From: Dreissena polymorpha
Lineage: Eukaryota; Mollusca; Bivalvia; Myida; Dreissenidae
Direction of reading: 5' to 3'
DNA length: 64,000 nucleotides
NCBI RefSeq assembly: GCF_020536995.1
Contig: NC_068360.1
Location: 16,926,778-16,990,777 of the forward strand
The position numbers and the translations under genes were made by a program. Positions within the stretch are counted from its first letter, which is position 1. Each line of letters opens with the position of its first letter. This document shows positions 12,120 through 24,519 of this stretch, one piece after another. The notes under the pieces are model-generated. The model had not been told where the DNA came from, did not search any database, and saw only the letters and a list, made by a program, of their open reading frames with translations.

Positions 12120-13583
12120 GTTGTTCTTTGGTACTACACCGGTACTCTCGCAACATATCAGCGTGCCAGATTTGTTACAAGTCTCCATATTATCTGACGT
12201 GTCCGTTATCAAAGTGTCTACAACATCATGCACGCCACCTTTTAAAACATGCTCTGTCTTTGTTCATATTTCATTGAGCATTGTCAAAATTTCAGTGTTT
12301 TAAGCACAGAAATTAATCTACATGCTGGAATAGCAAACACTTTGGTAAGAATAGTAACAATATAAATAAACGTTTTTCAAGTAGACGATAAAACTCGGAT
12401 ATCAGAGTGCCCACTTTGTTGAAAATCACCGTTATCCAACGTGCCCGTAATTAGGAGTCGAAGTGTCTACAAAAGATGCATAATTATCTCGTATTAAAGT
12501 ATGCATATCTCGTTCAAATTTCATTGAGTACGATCAAAATTTCAGTATTTGCAGCACAATAATTACTCTACCTGCTGTATTAGCAAACACCGTATTGCAA
12601 TATTTATAAGTTTGTTTATTTTGTAGAAATTGGTACTGGTCATCCAGTGTATGCTGTTTTCCGATGGAATTTTCTCATATTTTGGCAAAAATCTATCATT
12701 CTTCATTGAAATTGTTCCTTCATAATACAAAAGGATATACCATTTATTGTCACTCCGCCATATAACGCGTCTCAAATACTGATATAAAGGATATACCGGT
12801 AAATAAAAAAAATATATATTTATTGATATATTTCGCGCGTTGCTTTTGTTGTTCTCTGTTGTCGAAGTGCCATCCGTTATCCAAGTATCCGCATTACTAG
12901 CATGACACAACGTACAGTTTAGTTTCTGGGATCCCAAGAACATGTGAGAGAGTTGTCGTTCCTTCCATAAGAGCACTGACATTCAGACTTGCGTTATATA
13001 CATATACGTTCGGTTCACAAAATAGGCGTGAGTATCGATAATTTAAGTTGTAAATTTTATATGTTAATTGCTGTTTATGATAAATTGGGTTTTAAACATG
13101 TTATTAATGTTGAGTTGAAATCGTTTAGTTTGATTGTAATTGTAAGACTTATTAGTTTGAGATTGGACTTGCAATTATCACATATTTTCGCGATTGTGAA
13201 TAAACACAATATGTATCGGAGTTTACATTAACATGTTCGTAAGAAGATTTATCTACACGTATGGCAGCGATCATTGAAGTAAACATGATTATTGCTGATG
13301 TCGTGGTTGTATGTCATATGCATTCTACGAGAACAGCAAAGAAGCAACTTTAATACGCGTCAAGCTAAACCTACAGCCGGCGATTTAATAATCAAAGCTC
13401 TGAGCGCACTTCAAACAGTACACGTTTCTGCTATTTCCTCTTCTGTTTTATTCTACAATATCACCTCTGAAATATCCTTGCAATTTCAAAAGTAATAACG
13501 GTCTCACTTCGATTTACAAGTAATCAAATATCATCCGTGTTATTTAATTGTCTTTTTCTGTGTCCCTTTGTCTGGTTTAGTAC

Positions 13584-14089
13584 ACAGGTGGAAGTAACGT
13601 ACCCTGGATAGTATTGTTTTTTTTTGTTTATTTTTTAGGAGCCCAATATATTCAAATAAATATATAAAATCATGTTTAATGAGAAAAAAATTGACAAAGA
13701 GCCATGAAAAAAAATCCCCACCCTCTGATATTGGAATCATAACAAGGTCATTAACTAGAATTTATCATAGACCTGTCTTCGCAGGCCGCAAAAATGTCAA
13801 AAGTAGCTTTAATCAAAAGCATCCATTGATCCTCCTATGGGCTATTGGACAACCTTTCAAAAAAAGTTCACTTTTAAAAAATCTGTCCAGCCGTTAACTC
13901 ACAGTCGGTCGAAAACCAAGCAATATTTCGAGTCCGTTTGTCAACCCGAATAAATCTTCTACGGACTTTCAAACAATATTTTTGAGTTTTTGCCCCTTAA
14001 TCGATAGCTCGCGTCCTATTCCTTTAAAACAACAAGGCGTGTCAAATAATGCATGCATATGCAACCACTTACCCTTCAAAACTTATTCC
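13584..14089 (+). repeat. Left arm of a 1.2-kb giant inverted repeat
   Basis: About 506 bases are inverted at 14290-14792 with roughly 90% or better identity by eye, separated by a unique spacer of about 200 bases. Paired landmarks: ACAGGTGGAAGTA/TACTTCCACCTGT, CCTGTCTTCGCAGGCCGC, GTTAACTCACAGTCGG, ATGCATGCATATGCAACCAC. Open frames in each arm are mirror images and not evidence of a gene. Confidence 0.9.
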
Positions 14090-14289
14090 AATACAATCAG
14101 AATGATAAGTATTTTTCATTTATTTACATTTATTAAAACATCGTTGTTGTTGTTGATTGGATATTTATGTGCCTGGCTCTGTCAGTGTAATTCACTGCTA
14201 AGCCGGGTTCAAGAGCGATGGCTACTTTCGTTTTCAAGTAAATCAAATTTAGACTTAAAACAGTTGTTGCAAAGAAAATATAAACTTTT

Positions 14290-14792
14290 GGAATTAGTTT
14301 TTATGGGTAAGTGGTTGCATATGCATGCATTATTTGACACGCTTCGTTGTTTCAAAGGAATAGGACGCGATCTATCGATTAAGGGGCAAAAACTCAAAAA
14401 TATTGTTTGAAAGTTTGTAGAAGATTTATTCGGGTTGACAAACGGACTCCAAATATTGCTCGGTTTTCAACCGACTGTGAGTTAACGGCTGGACAGATTT
14501 TTTTAAAGTGAACTTTTTTTGAAAGGTTGTCCAATTGCCCATAGGAGGATCAAGGGATTCTTTGGATTAAAGCTATTTTTGACATTATTGCGGCCTGCGA
14601 AGACAGGTCTACAATAAAGTCTAGTTAATGACCTTGTTATGATTCCAATATCAGAGGGTTGGGATTTTTTTTCATGGCTCTTTGTCAGTTTTTTTCTCAT
14701 TAAACATGATTTTATATATTTATTTGAATATATTGGGCTCCTACAAATATATATATGAAAAATACTATCCTGGGTACGCTACTTCCACCTGT
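14290..14792 (-). repeat. Right arm of the 1.2-kb giant inverted repeat
   Basis: Inverse of 13584-14089. The outer end lies about 800 bases upstream of the DNPH1 start. No short target duplication was recognised outside the arms. Confidence 0.9.
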
Positions 14793-15629
14793 GGTTTAGT
14801 ACGGATTATACTTGTAACTCGAAATGTAGTGAATAGATTCAAATGATTGTTAATAATTGATTGATGCTTATGCTGCATATTAAGGGAGAGTCAACATGTA
14901 CCAAGTCACGAGAATAATCCTGTGAGAACTTAACATGGCCAATATAGTTGTACTCAATAAAATAACAAGTGAACTACTAATGTGCTTTAACAGCGCTTCA
15001 TAAGGAATAAATATAGAATCTGACGATAACTGTTATTTCATACCATATTTTATTAAACGAGGTCAGGATTTTTTTCTGTAATAGAATCTTTGGGTAGAGT
15101 ATTATTGAATTTCAAACGAGTTTAAAGACTCGTTGTATGAAATTAAAACGAGTGTCAGATCTTTTTATCCCATACTGTGAAATTAGCAAGGTTACAAAAT
15201 ATTTACATTAATACAGAAAATTGTTTAAATTGTGTTACGTCTGTGACGTTAAAACGTCAGTTCAGAAAAAAAGATGGTCGGTCAAAAATAATTAGCCAAT
15301 GAATACGCTCAAAAAGGTATCTAAAATGGTTTTGTTACATGGAAAGCACTGTATATTATGTGCTAACTCATTTGATTGTCACACCATTGCTAGATCACGC
15401 GCTTTAGCGAGTACCTTTTGCTTAACAATTTTTTGGAATTTCCGGAACTACTTTCAAAACATGAGGCCCCGCCCATAGTTTGTTGCAGAATTACCCACAT
15501 TTATTCTCATTCTGTTTCTTTCAAATACGAATCGCTGGTACATTGTGCGGTAACTTTATTAACATGTAGGATGTTTCCAGAAACAGAATGATTACCGGTG
15601 TATATGTTCTTAAGATTTCAGTGATAACA

Positions 15630-18600
15630 ATGAAGATATATTTCTGCGGAAGCATAAGAGGAGGCCGACAGGATGCTGAAATATACGAACGTCTAATTGA
15701 TAAGCTTCAAACTTACGGAGAAGTCCTTACAGAACACGTAGGCTCGAAAGATGTTGAAAAAAGTAAAATACTGCAAACATCATGTTTGCGATCTTTTATA
15801 GTTACAATATATAAACTAGAAATGGCGCGGCAGAGGCCGACGCGTATCCCCACGCCGAATGTTTGACCTAGGTGTGCCCCAGGGTTGGTAATGGGGCCAT
15901 GCATAGCTGAGATTGACCGTATTGTCATAAGAGAAGTTCATCATCAATTAGAAGTGAATTGGTGTAGAAATGAATAAGTTATAGTAAAAGGCAATTTTGG
16001 TTGGGTGTGACATATGTGGGCAGGGCGCCCCAGGGTTGGTAATTGTGCCATGCATAGTTGAGATTGACCGTATTGTCATAAGAGAAGTTCAGTATCAATT
16101 TGAAGTGAATCGGTGTAGAAATGAAGAAATTATAGTAAAAGGCAATTTTGGGCGGGTGTGGTCTATGTGGGCGGGGCCCCAGGGTTGGTAATGGGGCCAT
16201 GCATAGTTGAGATTGACCGTATTGTCATAAGAGAGGTTCAGTATCAATTTGAAGTGAATCGGTGTAGAAATGAAGAAATTATAGTAAAAGGCAATTTTGG
16301 GTGGGTGTGGTCTATGTGGGCGGGGCGCCCCAGGGTTGGTAATGGGGCCATGCATAGTTGAGATTGACTGTATTGTCATAAGAGAAGTTCAATATCAATT
16401 TGAAGTGAATCGGTGTAGAAATGAAGAAATTATAGTAAAGGCAATTTTGGGTGGGTGTGGTCTATGTGGGCGGGGCCCCAGGGTTGGTTATGGGGCCATG
16501 CATAGTTGAGATTGACCCTAATGTGATAAGAGAAGTTCAGTATCAATTTGAAGTGAATCCGTGTAGAAATGAAAAAATTATAGTAAATGGAATTTTTTCG
16601 TGGGTGTGGCCTATGTGGGCGGGCGCCCCAGGGTTGGGATTGGGGCCATGCATAGTTGAGATTGACCCTAATGTCATAACAAAAGTTCAGTATCAATTTG
16701 AAGTGAATCCGTGTAGAAATGAAAAAATTATAGTAAATGGAAATTTTTGGTGGGTGTGGCCTATGTGGGCGGGGCGCCCCAGGGTTGGGAATGGGGCCAT
16801 GCATGGTTGAGATTGACCGTATTGTCATAAGAGAGGTCCAGTATCAATTTGAAGTGAATCGGTGTAGAAATAAAGAAGTAAATGTAAAATAACCTAAAAA
16901 AATGAGTGATAATTTCTGACGCAGCCCCACCCCAACCGCTATAACTTTTGACCCAGGGGTCAGATCAAAATTCCAAATAGTGCAGGGTCGCACATATGCT
17001 CATAGCTACCATGTGTGTAAGTTTCAAGGTTCTAGTGCTTTTAGTGTAGGAGGAGATAGTGGCCAGGACGGACGGACAGACAGACGGACGGACGGCGGAG
17101 ATAACCACAATATCCCCACCTTTTTTTCAAAAAGCGTGGGGATGATCACACCTTTATATGTTTTGCATTGAGATATCTTCTTCAAGTATCACTGTATGCA
17201 TATATGATTAGTATGATAAGTCATGTTCAGTTAATAAATAAAATGAAGTTTATTGACATAACTTTACTGACCAGTCATACGGAGGTTTATTGAAATTATT
17301 ACTGGTATTATACAGGCACCGGAACAAATATTCTGAGTTAAGAAAGTTTAATTCTTCAGAGCCTCGCGCGTTACGAATGTGAACGATACTCTGAAGTCAA
17401 AAATGTTACTTTGTTTATTTGTATTTAGAATTATTAATTTCAGTTACATGTATTATATATATTTGTTTTCAGATGAGATAGATGTGAGTGACGAGTACAT
17501 ACACGATCGAGATGTTCGGTGGCTGGAAGAGAGTGATGGTAAGGGCTCACGTGTTACTGTTCATCTTTTTAAATTAACTGCTGAATGTGCGTCATTTTAG
17601 TTTGTATTATATATGACAATTACACAGGGCCTGTCTCCATAACCCATTCGTTGACTGAAAACGAAGCATTACATTTGATAAATAATTTCTTTATCTTGTG
17701 CCTATAACTTCCTTTTTCAAAGAATGTATGTAATTTGCACGTCATGCACATTTAAGATGACGGACGTACTCAGACGATAGTTCACTGGACTGACGAAAAA
17801 TCGGATGATCGCGTGTTCGATTTAAGTATTTTGACGAGTAACCAGCTTACAAGATTTTCTTACCTCTGTTATATGACTCAAATACTGCTGATATACTATT
17901 TAAAAGGATGAAACATTCAAAGAAACAACTTACCTTTTTTATTTAGTGATAGGTGTTGATGATTAAATAACCAATACATACTTAATTACGAACCCGCCAG
18001 TGGTTTTTTTAGCCGGATTTTTTTCGAAAAAATCTCGGCTTATAGATTGATGTTGTCGGGCGGGCGGGGGGGCGGGCGGGCGGGCGGGCGGGGTGGCGGC
18101 GTGCTCGAAAATGTTAAAGTTCTTATTTCATGGTATAACTTTGGTATGCTTGGACCTAGAGTCTTCAAACTTGACATGAAGGTTGGCCAGGATTAACAGA
18201 TGACCACTGGTCATTTCAAGGTCATTCATTTGAAGGTCAAGGTCACTGTGACCTTCAATATAAAAAATGTTAAAGTTCTTATAACTTTGGTATGCTTGGA
18301 CCTAGAGTCTTGAAACTTGACATGAAGGTTGGCCATAACTAGTTAGTAACCACTGGTCATTTCAAGGTCATTCATTTGAAGGTCAAGGTCACTGTGACCT
18401 TGAATGTAAAAATGTTAAAGTTCTTATTTCATGGTATAACTTTGGTATGCTTGGACCTAGAGTCTTCAAACTTGACATGAAGGTTGGCCAGGATTAACAG
18501 ATGACCACTGGTCATTTCAAGGTCATTCATTTGAAGGTGAAGGTCACTGTGACCTTCAATATAAAAATGTTAAAGTTGTTATAACTTTGGTATGCTTGGA

Positions 18601-20528
18601 CCTAGAGTCTTGAAACTTGACATGAAGGTTGGCCAGAACTAGTAAGTAACCACTGGACATTTCAAGGTCATTCATTTGAAGGTCAAGGTCACTGTGACCT
18701 TGAATGTAAAAATGTTAAAGTTGTTATAACTTTGGTATGCTTGGACCTAGAGTCTTGAAACTTGACATGAAGGTTGGCCAGAACTAGTAAGTAACCACTG
18801 GACATTTCAAGGTCATTCATTTGAAGGTCAAGGTCACTGTGACCTTGAATGTAAAAATGTTAAAGTTCTTATTTCATGTTATAACTTTGGTATGCTTGTA
18901 CCTAGAGTCTTCAAACTTGAAATAAAGATTGGCCAGTACTAGAAGATGACCACTGGTCATTTCAATGTCATTCATTTGAAGGTCAAGGTCACTGTGACCT
19001 TCAATGTTAAAATGTTAAAATTGTTATAACTTTGGTATGCTTGGACCTAGAATCTCAAACTTGACGTAAAGGTTTGCAAGCACACTTAGATGACCACTGG
19101 TCATTTCAAGGTCATTCATTTCAATGTCATTCATTTGAAGGTCAAGGTCACTGTGAACTTAAATGTTAAAATGTTAAAATTGTTGTAACTTTGGTATGCT
19201 TGGACCTAGAATCTCAAACTTTGCTCATGCCTTGAAAAGTACTTACATTTCATTTTGACCTTTGAACAATATTTCAGTAATTTAAGTATTGCATTGACAA
19301 AAACACGAAAGGTACTTTCCTGTCATTTAAATAAAAAATCCGGCTTCAATGCGGTCATCTCCGACCGCGGAACTCTTGTTTTAGTATTCAGGCGCGAAAA
19401 GCATAGAAAAATAACGTTTAAATCAAAGGCTAGGCAACATAATTAAAGGTAAATTACAAAAACATGTTCAGCGGGGGATAAAGGTTGCTGTTCAACAAAA
19501 ATATGCTGAGCGAAGCTATAGAAACCTCAATCCCAGGTCTTTGCGGCACAAGGTATTCTTATTAATGATTTCAACATTTTTTCTTTCTTTATTTTAAAAG
19601 CAGCAAATAAAAAAGATGGAAATACGATAAACATCAAATGATGTCTGAACATAATCCAATGACGTCATTATACTCTGCGTAGTTGACATATTAAACAAGG
19701 TGGACACACCGTTTAGTGTATACATATGGCGTTACTTTAATCGACAAAGCAGTCGTCAAAATGGGTTATAAGCCAACCTTGTATAATTTCAGTGGTGGTA
19801 GCCGAGGTAACCCAGACCTCTATTGGAGTCGGGTACGAGATCGGACGAGCCGTTGCCATGGGCAAGAAAATACTGTGTCTCTACAGACCTTCGCCTGATA
19901 AACGTGAGTTTATTGATAAAAAAATGTTCGTATTGTTCATTGATTTACTTCATGTATTCTATCATTATAACATATGAAATACCATGTTTACCTTAACAGA
20001 CAGTGGTTCATTAGCCAGTTATCAACTGTTTATATTCACATATTAAAATGATTTATATCCTGACTGACTTAACAGAGTTATTACCGTTGTTTTTGTCTAT
20101 TTGTTAGCTGCTTGTGTTTTACCCTGGACTAAATACATTGATATAGTATCAGTCAAAAAATGACTTGATACTTAAATATACTTGTGAGTAGGAAATAAAT
20201 CACACTTTTAAGTAAAACATGAAGTTAAAAGTATGGTTTGTAATAACTAGTGTTGTTATGTTAGTTGAAATAATATAGCACGCACCTAAGCATTTTTCTC
20301 CAATGAAATAATAAACAGTTTAACATCCAATTATCCAAATATAAACGTCAACAAAGCAGCAACAGGCTTACAATATCATCGTTGTAAAACAAACTGTCGC
20401 AACCGTTCCATTATTTTTTTCCAGGTCTTTCTGCCATGATATCTGGGGCTCACAATGGCACCACATTTGTCGTAAAAAATTACACCGAAGAAGAGGCGGA
20501 GCAAATATTTAAAGACTTTCTCACATAA
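15630..20528 (+). CDS. DNPH1: 2'-deoxynucleoside 5'-phosphate N-hydrolase 1, 4 coding exons
   Basis: Coding exons by GT-AG reading: 15630-15762, 17473-17538, 19793-19903, 20425-20528; all introns are phase 1 and the total is 137 aa plus TAA. The family (Rcl/DNPH1) cleaves the N-glycosidic bond of deoxynucleoside 5'-monophosphates and in mammals removes 5-hydroxymethyl-dUMP from the nucleotide pool. The sequence shows the N-terminal IYFCGSIRGGR phosphate loop (residues 3-13), DVRWLEESDVVVAEVTQ (about 58-74) and GVGYEIGRA, with the expected nucleophile Glu82, Asp66 and Tyr4 present. An in-frame upstream ATG at 15588 would add 14 residues; 15630 is preferred because family similarity begins there. 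It lacks the acidic C-terminal tail of human DNPH1 (174 aa). Introns 1 and 2 carry 150-bp tandem-repeat elements. Function is assigned by family, not by experiment. Confidence 0.93.
15845..17143 (+). mobile_element. Pearl-like element with 7 tandem 150-bp units (DNPH1 intron 1)
   Basis: It is bounded by ATCCCCACG and CGTGGGGAT. The core is about seven copies (15880-16880) of a roughly 150-bp unit containing GCCCCAGGGTTGG, GCCATGCATAGTTGAGATTG and GAATCGGTGTAGAAATGAA. It then has GACGGACGGACAGACAGACG (17065-17100) and a C-rich/G-rich terminal hairpin. Tandem core plus ACGG-type microsatellite plus short inverted ends is the layout of bivalve 'pearl' elements, thought to be non-autonomous Helitron/Helentron relatives. 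Both strands stay open through the units, giving spurious ORFs. Confidence 0.75.
18003..19382 (-). mobile_element. Tandem-repeat element with nuclear-receptor-like palindromes (DNPH1 intron 2)
   Basis: In minus orientation it begins AAAACAAGAGTTCCGCGGTC with a GCGGTCGGAGATGACCGC stem. It continues with about seven copies of a 145-155-bp unit and a GC-rich run (18058-18100), and ends in a GAAAAAAATCCGGCT hairpin. Each unit includes AAGGTCACTGTGACCTT. Six perfect GGTCACTGTGACC sites lie at 18241, 18387, 18542, 18687, 18832 and 18987, with a one-mismatch copy at 19146. Confidence 0.8.
18058..18101 (+). repeat. G-rich run, G-quadruplex candidate
   Basis: At least eight runs of three or more G are separated by single C, T or TGGC, immediately beside the 18-kb tandem array and inside DNPH1 intron 2 on the coding strand. 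Confidence 0.8.
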
Positions 20529-21400
20529 ACGTTCAGAAGTCAAATAGTGTGAACGAACCCGAGATTTGTCGGTCGACGTCAACAGATTTTTTTCTCGCGA
20601 CAAAGCTGTGTTTACACGGGAGTAACATTTTCTAATAACATACATTGGTTATGCACAACTATACATAATTTATAACAAGGTATGTATCGGTCAATGAGTG
20701 TCGGACACAATTTGCATTATACAAGTATTAAACTGATAACAATTGTAAGTCTGTTAACAGCTTATATTTCTCATTATACGCATGTTTTACCCAATAAATA
20801 AAGAAACTGAAACGGCGTTTATTATCAAATTGTCATTGAGACATACTGAGTAAGCAAAGAAACTATCGACATTTAGTAGTAAACAGTAAACGTACTGTAT
20901 GCATATATATTTCGCGCAGAACTTTCAAGGACTGGTATCTCTGCATTTGTGTCATATTGCAAATTGTCACAATCATATATTTTCCTACTTTGTTAGTCAC
21001 TCACTTTAGGCTAGTAAATAGATGTCAATCATGTCATACGTGTGTTTCTCCTACTGTAACATAAAATAATTGCATTTACCAAAATTAAACTAAGCGTAAA
21101 TTAACTAACATCAAAAGGAGAAAAATCTAATCATCACAACGATCTTGTTTAAATGGCAATTTTGTTTTGTTTTTGTAGGACTTTTCGCCGTTTTAAACAG
21201 TATGTCAGTCCTATGAAGATGGTCAAGCCTCACGTTCCTGGGTTAGATGGTTTACCGGTACTAATTGCAAATACACTCATGCCAGAAACTGACAACTGCC
21301 CTGCTGGAAATAAAGGGTGTCCGGGCAGTATCATCTGTCATGACCTGCTACAATCCTTGATAAAAAATTACTGAATTAATACAATGAAATGCCGGTAGTT
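20529..21400. other. DNPH1 3' region, otherwise unresolved
   Basis: Holds the probable DNPH1 3' UTR to about 20820, then AT-rich sequence. A 73-codon ORF at 21153-21374 (contains TDNCPAGNKGCPGS) has no family I recognise. Confidence 0.4.
20793..20802 (+). promoter_or_regulatory. Candidate poly(A) signal of DNPH1
   Basis: Two overlapping AATAAA hexamers lie in AATAAATAAA, about 265 bases after the DNPH1 stop codon. No competing hexamer was noticed between the stop and this site. No transcript data support it. Confidence 0.45.
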
Positions 21401-24400
21401 TTTTTTTTAATTAAATAATACTTTATTTACCTCGTCCATAGGTATGTGCAGGTCGAGGTCATCCTGCTCCATACCGTACATACATTTTTGTGTTAGTATG
21501 AGTAAACAGTAATCAATTGTTAGAATATAACATCCTTATACATACATATACACTATACCATTTGCACATGTTTAAACATCTTAAAAAAGCAAATAAAGTA
21601 TATTATAAAAAAATGAAGAGCAGATGCAATGTTAGGTTAAGCATATGCACAAACTATTTTAATTGTGGAAGTATAGAAACATCGGACAAGTGACAATTTA
21701 TTAAGTATTTTCAAATGGTTGATTGTGGAGTTTTTAAAAGATAAATAATATTCATATTATGATATTGGTTCAGCAAACAAACTAACAATTGCCCAAGACT
21801 GTAGTTCTGTTTCATGACACTTAACATTTTAGATTTTGAAAGACAAAGTCAGGCTCTTTGTAAGCCCTTGTATGGATGGAATTATTCCCTTTCTCTGACA
21901 ATGGTATATATATTTCTTCAATTCTAGCATAAGAATATTTATATCAGTCATATTACTTTTTGTACTTCCCAATATCATTGTTTTACATCTTATTTCTGAG
22001 TGTTTTTGCACATTATGTGCACTTAAAAATTCAACAACATAATTCACAATTCTTTGTGTAAAACAGCAATCCCAAAACAGATGTTTTATAGTTTCCTCAT
22101 TTTCTTTACAAAAAGTACACATGTTATCTTGCAAAATGTTCATTTTATACAATAGAGATTTAGTTCTTAGGATTCTTTGTATTATTCTTGTTTGAAACCA
22201 TTGAGTGTAAGTATTTTTGGAAATATTAAATACGAGACTTTGTACTTTTTTCCATTCGATATTGTTGAAAAATTCATTCCACTTATTTTGGCAAGTCGGT
22301 ATATCAGAATTGATAATAAAAGTTTTATAAACATTTTGGTTTAAGTTTTGCGTAAAAACTATGTTACTCAAGTAAGTCGATATAAATGCACATTCTGTAT
22401 TTGGCTTTTTAATAACTTGAAAGTCAGAATGACTGAGAAAATTCTTCACAGTTCTAATCAATCCTTCATAAAATAAGAAGTTGATTTTTGTGCCAATATA
22501 ATTCTCTAAAATAGATTGTTGTAAAAATTGTCCAGAGGTGTTTACAATATCCCTAACAAATCGAATTCCATTGTCATACATGAATTTATTATATATACTA
22601 CTAAGACCTATTTTAAAATTGTGGTTATAAAATAAAGGCATGCTAAGTATATCTTCACATTTGCAAACAACTTTCTTACTGATATACATAATGTGGCATG
22701 TAAGAACATCTTTCCAAAAACTATTCTTTATTACTTTACAAATTTTCTCAGCATAGTCTTTTCCTAAATTCATCATTTTTTTAACATCAAATATTGAATA
22801 AACAAGTTGAAAACATTTTCCAGTGCATAAGACAATTTTTCTTATCCATGTTAGTTTCCTGGTTTTTTTCAAATGCATAAACATCTATCATAGATATTCC
22901 TCCCTCCTCAAAAGATTGAATAGCAATACTATGCTTGATTTTCGCAGGGCCATCCCAGACAAAATTATGGAACATGGTATTAATTTGTTTCAATATTTTC
23001 TCTTCTGGGCTAGGAAGGGAGATAAATAAGTGAGTAAATAGGGGAAGTGATAAAGATTTTATGACAGTTATTTTCCCTAGGGGGGTTAAATTTCTTCTAT
23101 TCCAAAAGTGTATAGTATTTTGTAATTTAGTAATTTTATCTGTGAAGTTTATATCTATCATTCTATTTAAATCAACATCAAATAGAATTCCTAGAACTTT
23201 AAATTGAGTTGTACCCCAAACTAGTTTGTATTTTGTTTTTATGGATTGTGTACTGTACTTTTTGGAGCCAATCCATATTAAATTTGTTTTGTCGTAATTT
23301 ATTTTCAATCCAGAATATAATGCAGTCATTTAAAAGATCAAGAGTAGCATTGAGTGAAGCTTCTGTGCAATCTAAAAAAGTGATGTATCATCAGCAAACT
23401 GAGATATTTTATATTCAGTGCTATCAATTTCAATTCCTTTGATAGTATTGGAATGCCGTATTTTAATTGCTAAGATTTCAGCGCATAGAATAAAAATGTA
23501 TGAGCTGATGGGGTCCCCTTGTCTGCAACCTCTTTCTATTGTTATAAAGTCGGAAAGGAAGCCATTAATTTGAATTGCTGTTTTGGTGTTGTTGAGGAAG
23601 AGGGAAATCCACTTTTTAAATGTTACTCCGAAATTGAAATAGTCAAGTGTTTTTTCAATAAAATCAAACTCTAGGGTATCGAACGCCTTTTCAAAATCAA
23701 TGGTCATCAAGAGCCCAGGGATGCTGTTATCTTCTGTATATTTCATTATGTCATATAAAAATCTAGTATTTTGCCCAATATAACGGCCTTTTATGAATCC
23801 TGTTTGATCTTCAGATATCAGAATATCAAGAACAGTTTTAAGTCTGTTGGCAATTGTGCCAGATGCTATTTTATATATAACATTTAAAAGTGTTAAAGGT
23901 CTTAAATTTTTTAGGAAGTGTCTGGGTTTATCTTCCTTGGGTATGCATGTTATAATTCCTTGCTTTTGGGTTACTGACATAGATCCACTGATAAAAGCAT
24001 AATTAAGACTCCTTGCAACAAAATGACCTAAATCCTTCCAAAAGACCTTAAAGAATTCCGCAGTAAACCCATCTGATCCCGGGCTTTTATCACTTTTCAT
24101 ATTTTTTTAAGGTTTTTGAGATTTCTTCTAATAGTAAAAGGCCTTCTAAAGATTGAGATTGCTCATTACTCAGTTTAACAGTGTGAATATTCTTTAAATC
24201 TTCATGTATATTATAATTGACATTAGTATTATTTTTTGTATACAAAACTTTGTAAAACTGTGCAGCTTCTTTTAAGATATCATTGTTATCAAATATTTTT
24301 TGACCTGCTCTATTTTCAATAAAAGGAATTGTTTTATTCGATGCATACTGTGAAATACCGGTAATTGTCAGATTATTTTCAAAACATAATTTGTCAAAAT

Positions 24401-24465
24401 ACTTAATAATGACAAGTTTAATATTGTGTTTGTTTGTATAGTTGTTTTTTTTCTCCGTTTGAAAC
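21401..24465 (-). mobile_element. 5'-truncated LINE (L1/Tx1-like), reverse transcriptase, decayed
   Basis: Minus-strand reverse transcriptase remnant. Recognisable parts are EKKNNYTNKHN near 24450, KSDKSPGSDGFTAEFFK (about 24090), LRPLTLLNVIYKI, DQTGFIKGR, TIDFEKAFDTLEF, GCRQGDPIS, the catalytic FADD box (about 23378-23389), then the LKINYDKTNLIWIGSKK thumb and a C-terminal region ending near 21830 with CTFCKENEETIKHLFWDC, a zinc-knuckle-like segment. The motif set fits the L1/Tx1 group. The endonuclease domain is absent, so the copy is 5'-truncated. Frame changes occur near 24097, 23372, 23310-23330 and 22870; three coincide with runs of A or T, as expected of indel decay. A T-run at 21401-21410 (plus strand) is the poly(A) tail. 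No clear target duplication was found. Confidence 0.9.
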
Positions 24466-24519
24466 TGCCCGACTTGAATCCGTAGTGGCAGGAAATGACC
24501 ATAGTGAGGATGCAATGAT

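Larger units (their letters stand above)
9131..12900. repeat. 3.8-kb foldback complex of inverted repeats
   Basis: GGATGGCACTTC followed by AGAGAACAACAA occurs in plus orientation near 9160 and 9540 and inverted near 11610-11650 and 12840-12880. Longer blocks pair 9190-9490 with 11300-11600 and 9600-9890 with 12500-12770; a third inverted copy of the latter lies at about 12240-12370. Ends are GGTAATGCGGATAC (9131) and GTATCCGCATTAC (to 12898). A short CACTTCG/CGAAGTG motif recurs throughout, including in the central part. There is no transposase ORF. It looks like a foldback or non-autonomous TIR element grown by internal duplication. Confidence 0.75.

Noticed and set aside
12563-12982. 139-codon minus-strand ORF
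   Set aside because: Lies in the foldback complex and is composed of repeat arms with no domain.
13679-14700. Two similar 65-72-residue ORFs (MRKKLTKSHEKKS...) in opposite orientation
   Set aside because: They are the same sequence in the two arms of an inverted repeat; the similarity is DNA-level duplication, not evidence of a protein family.
15979-16828. Overlapping ORFs on both strands (MGPCIVEIDRIVIREVQYQFE type)
   Set aside because: Translations of a tandem repeat whose units are open on both strands; inside DNPH1 intron 1, with no domain.
21153-21374. 73-codon ORF containing PAGNKGCPGS
   Set aside because: It has an acceptor-like TTTGTAG upstream and protein-like composition, but no recognised family or supporting neighbour exon; insufficient to call a gene.
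22823-23442. Plus-strand ORFs opposite the LINE
   Set aside because: Shadows of the minus-strand reverse transcriptase.
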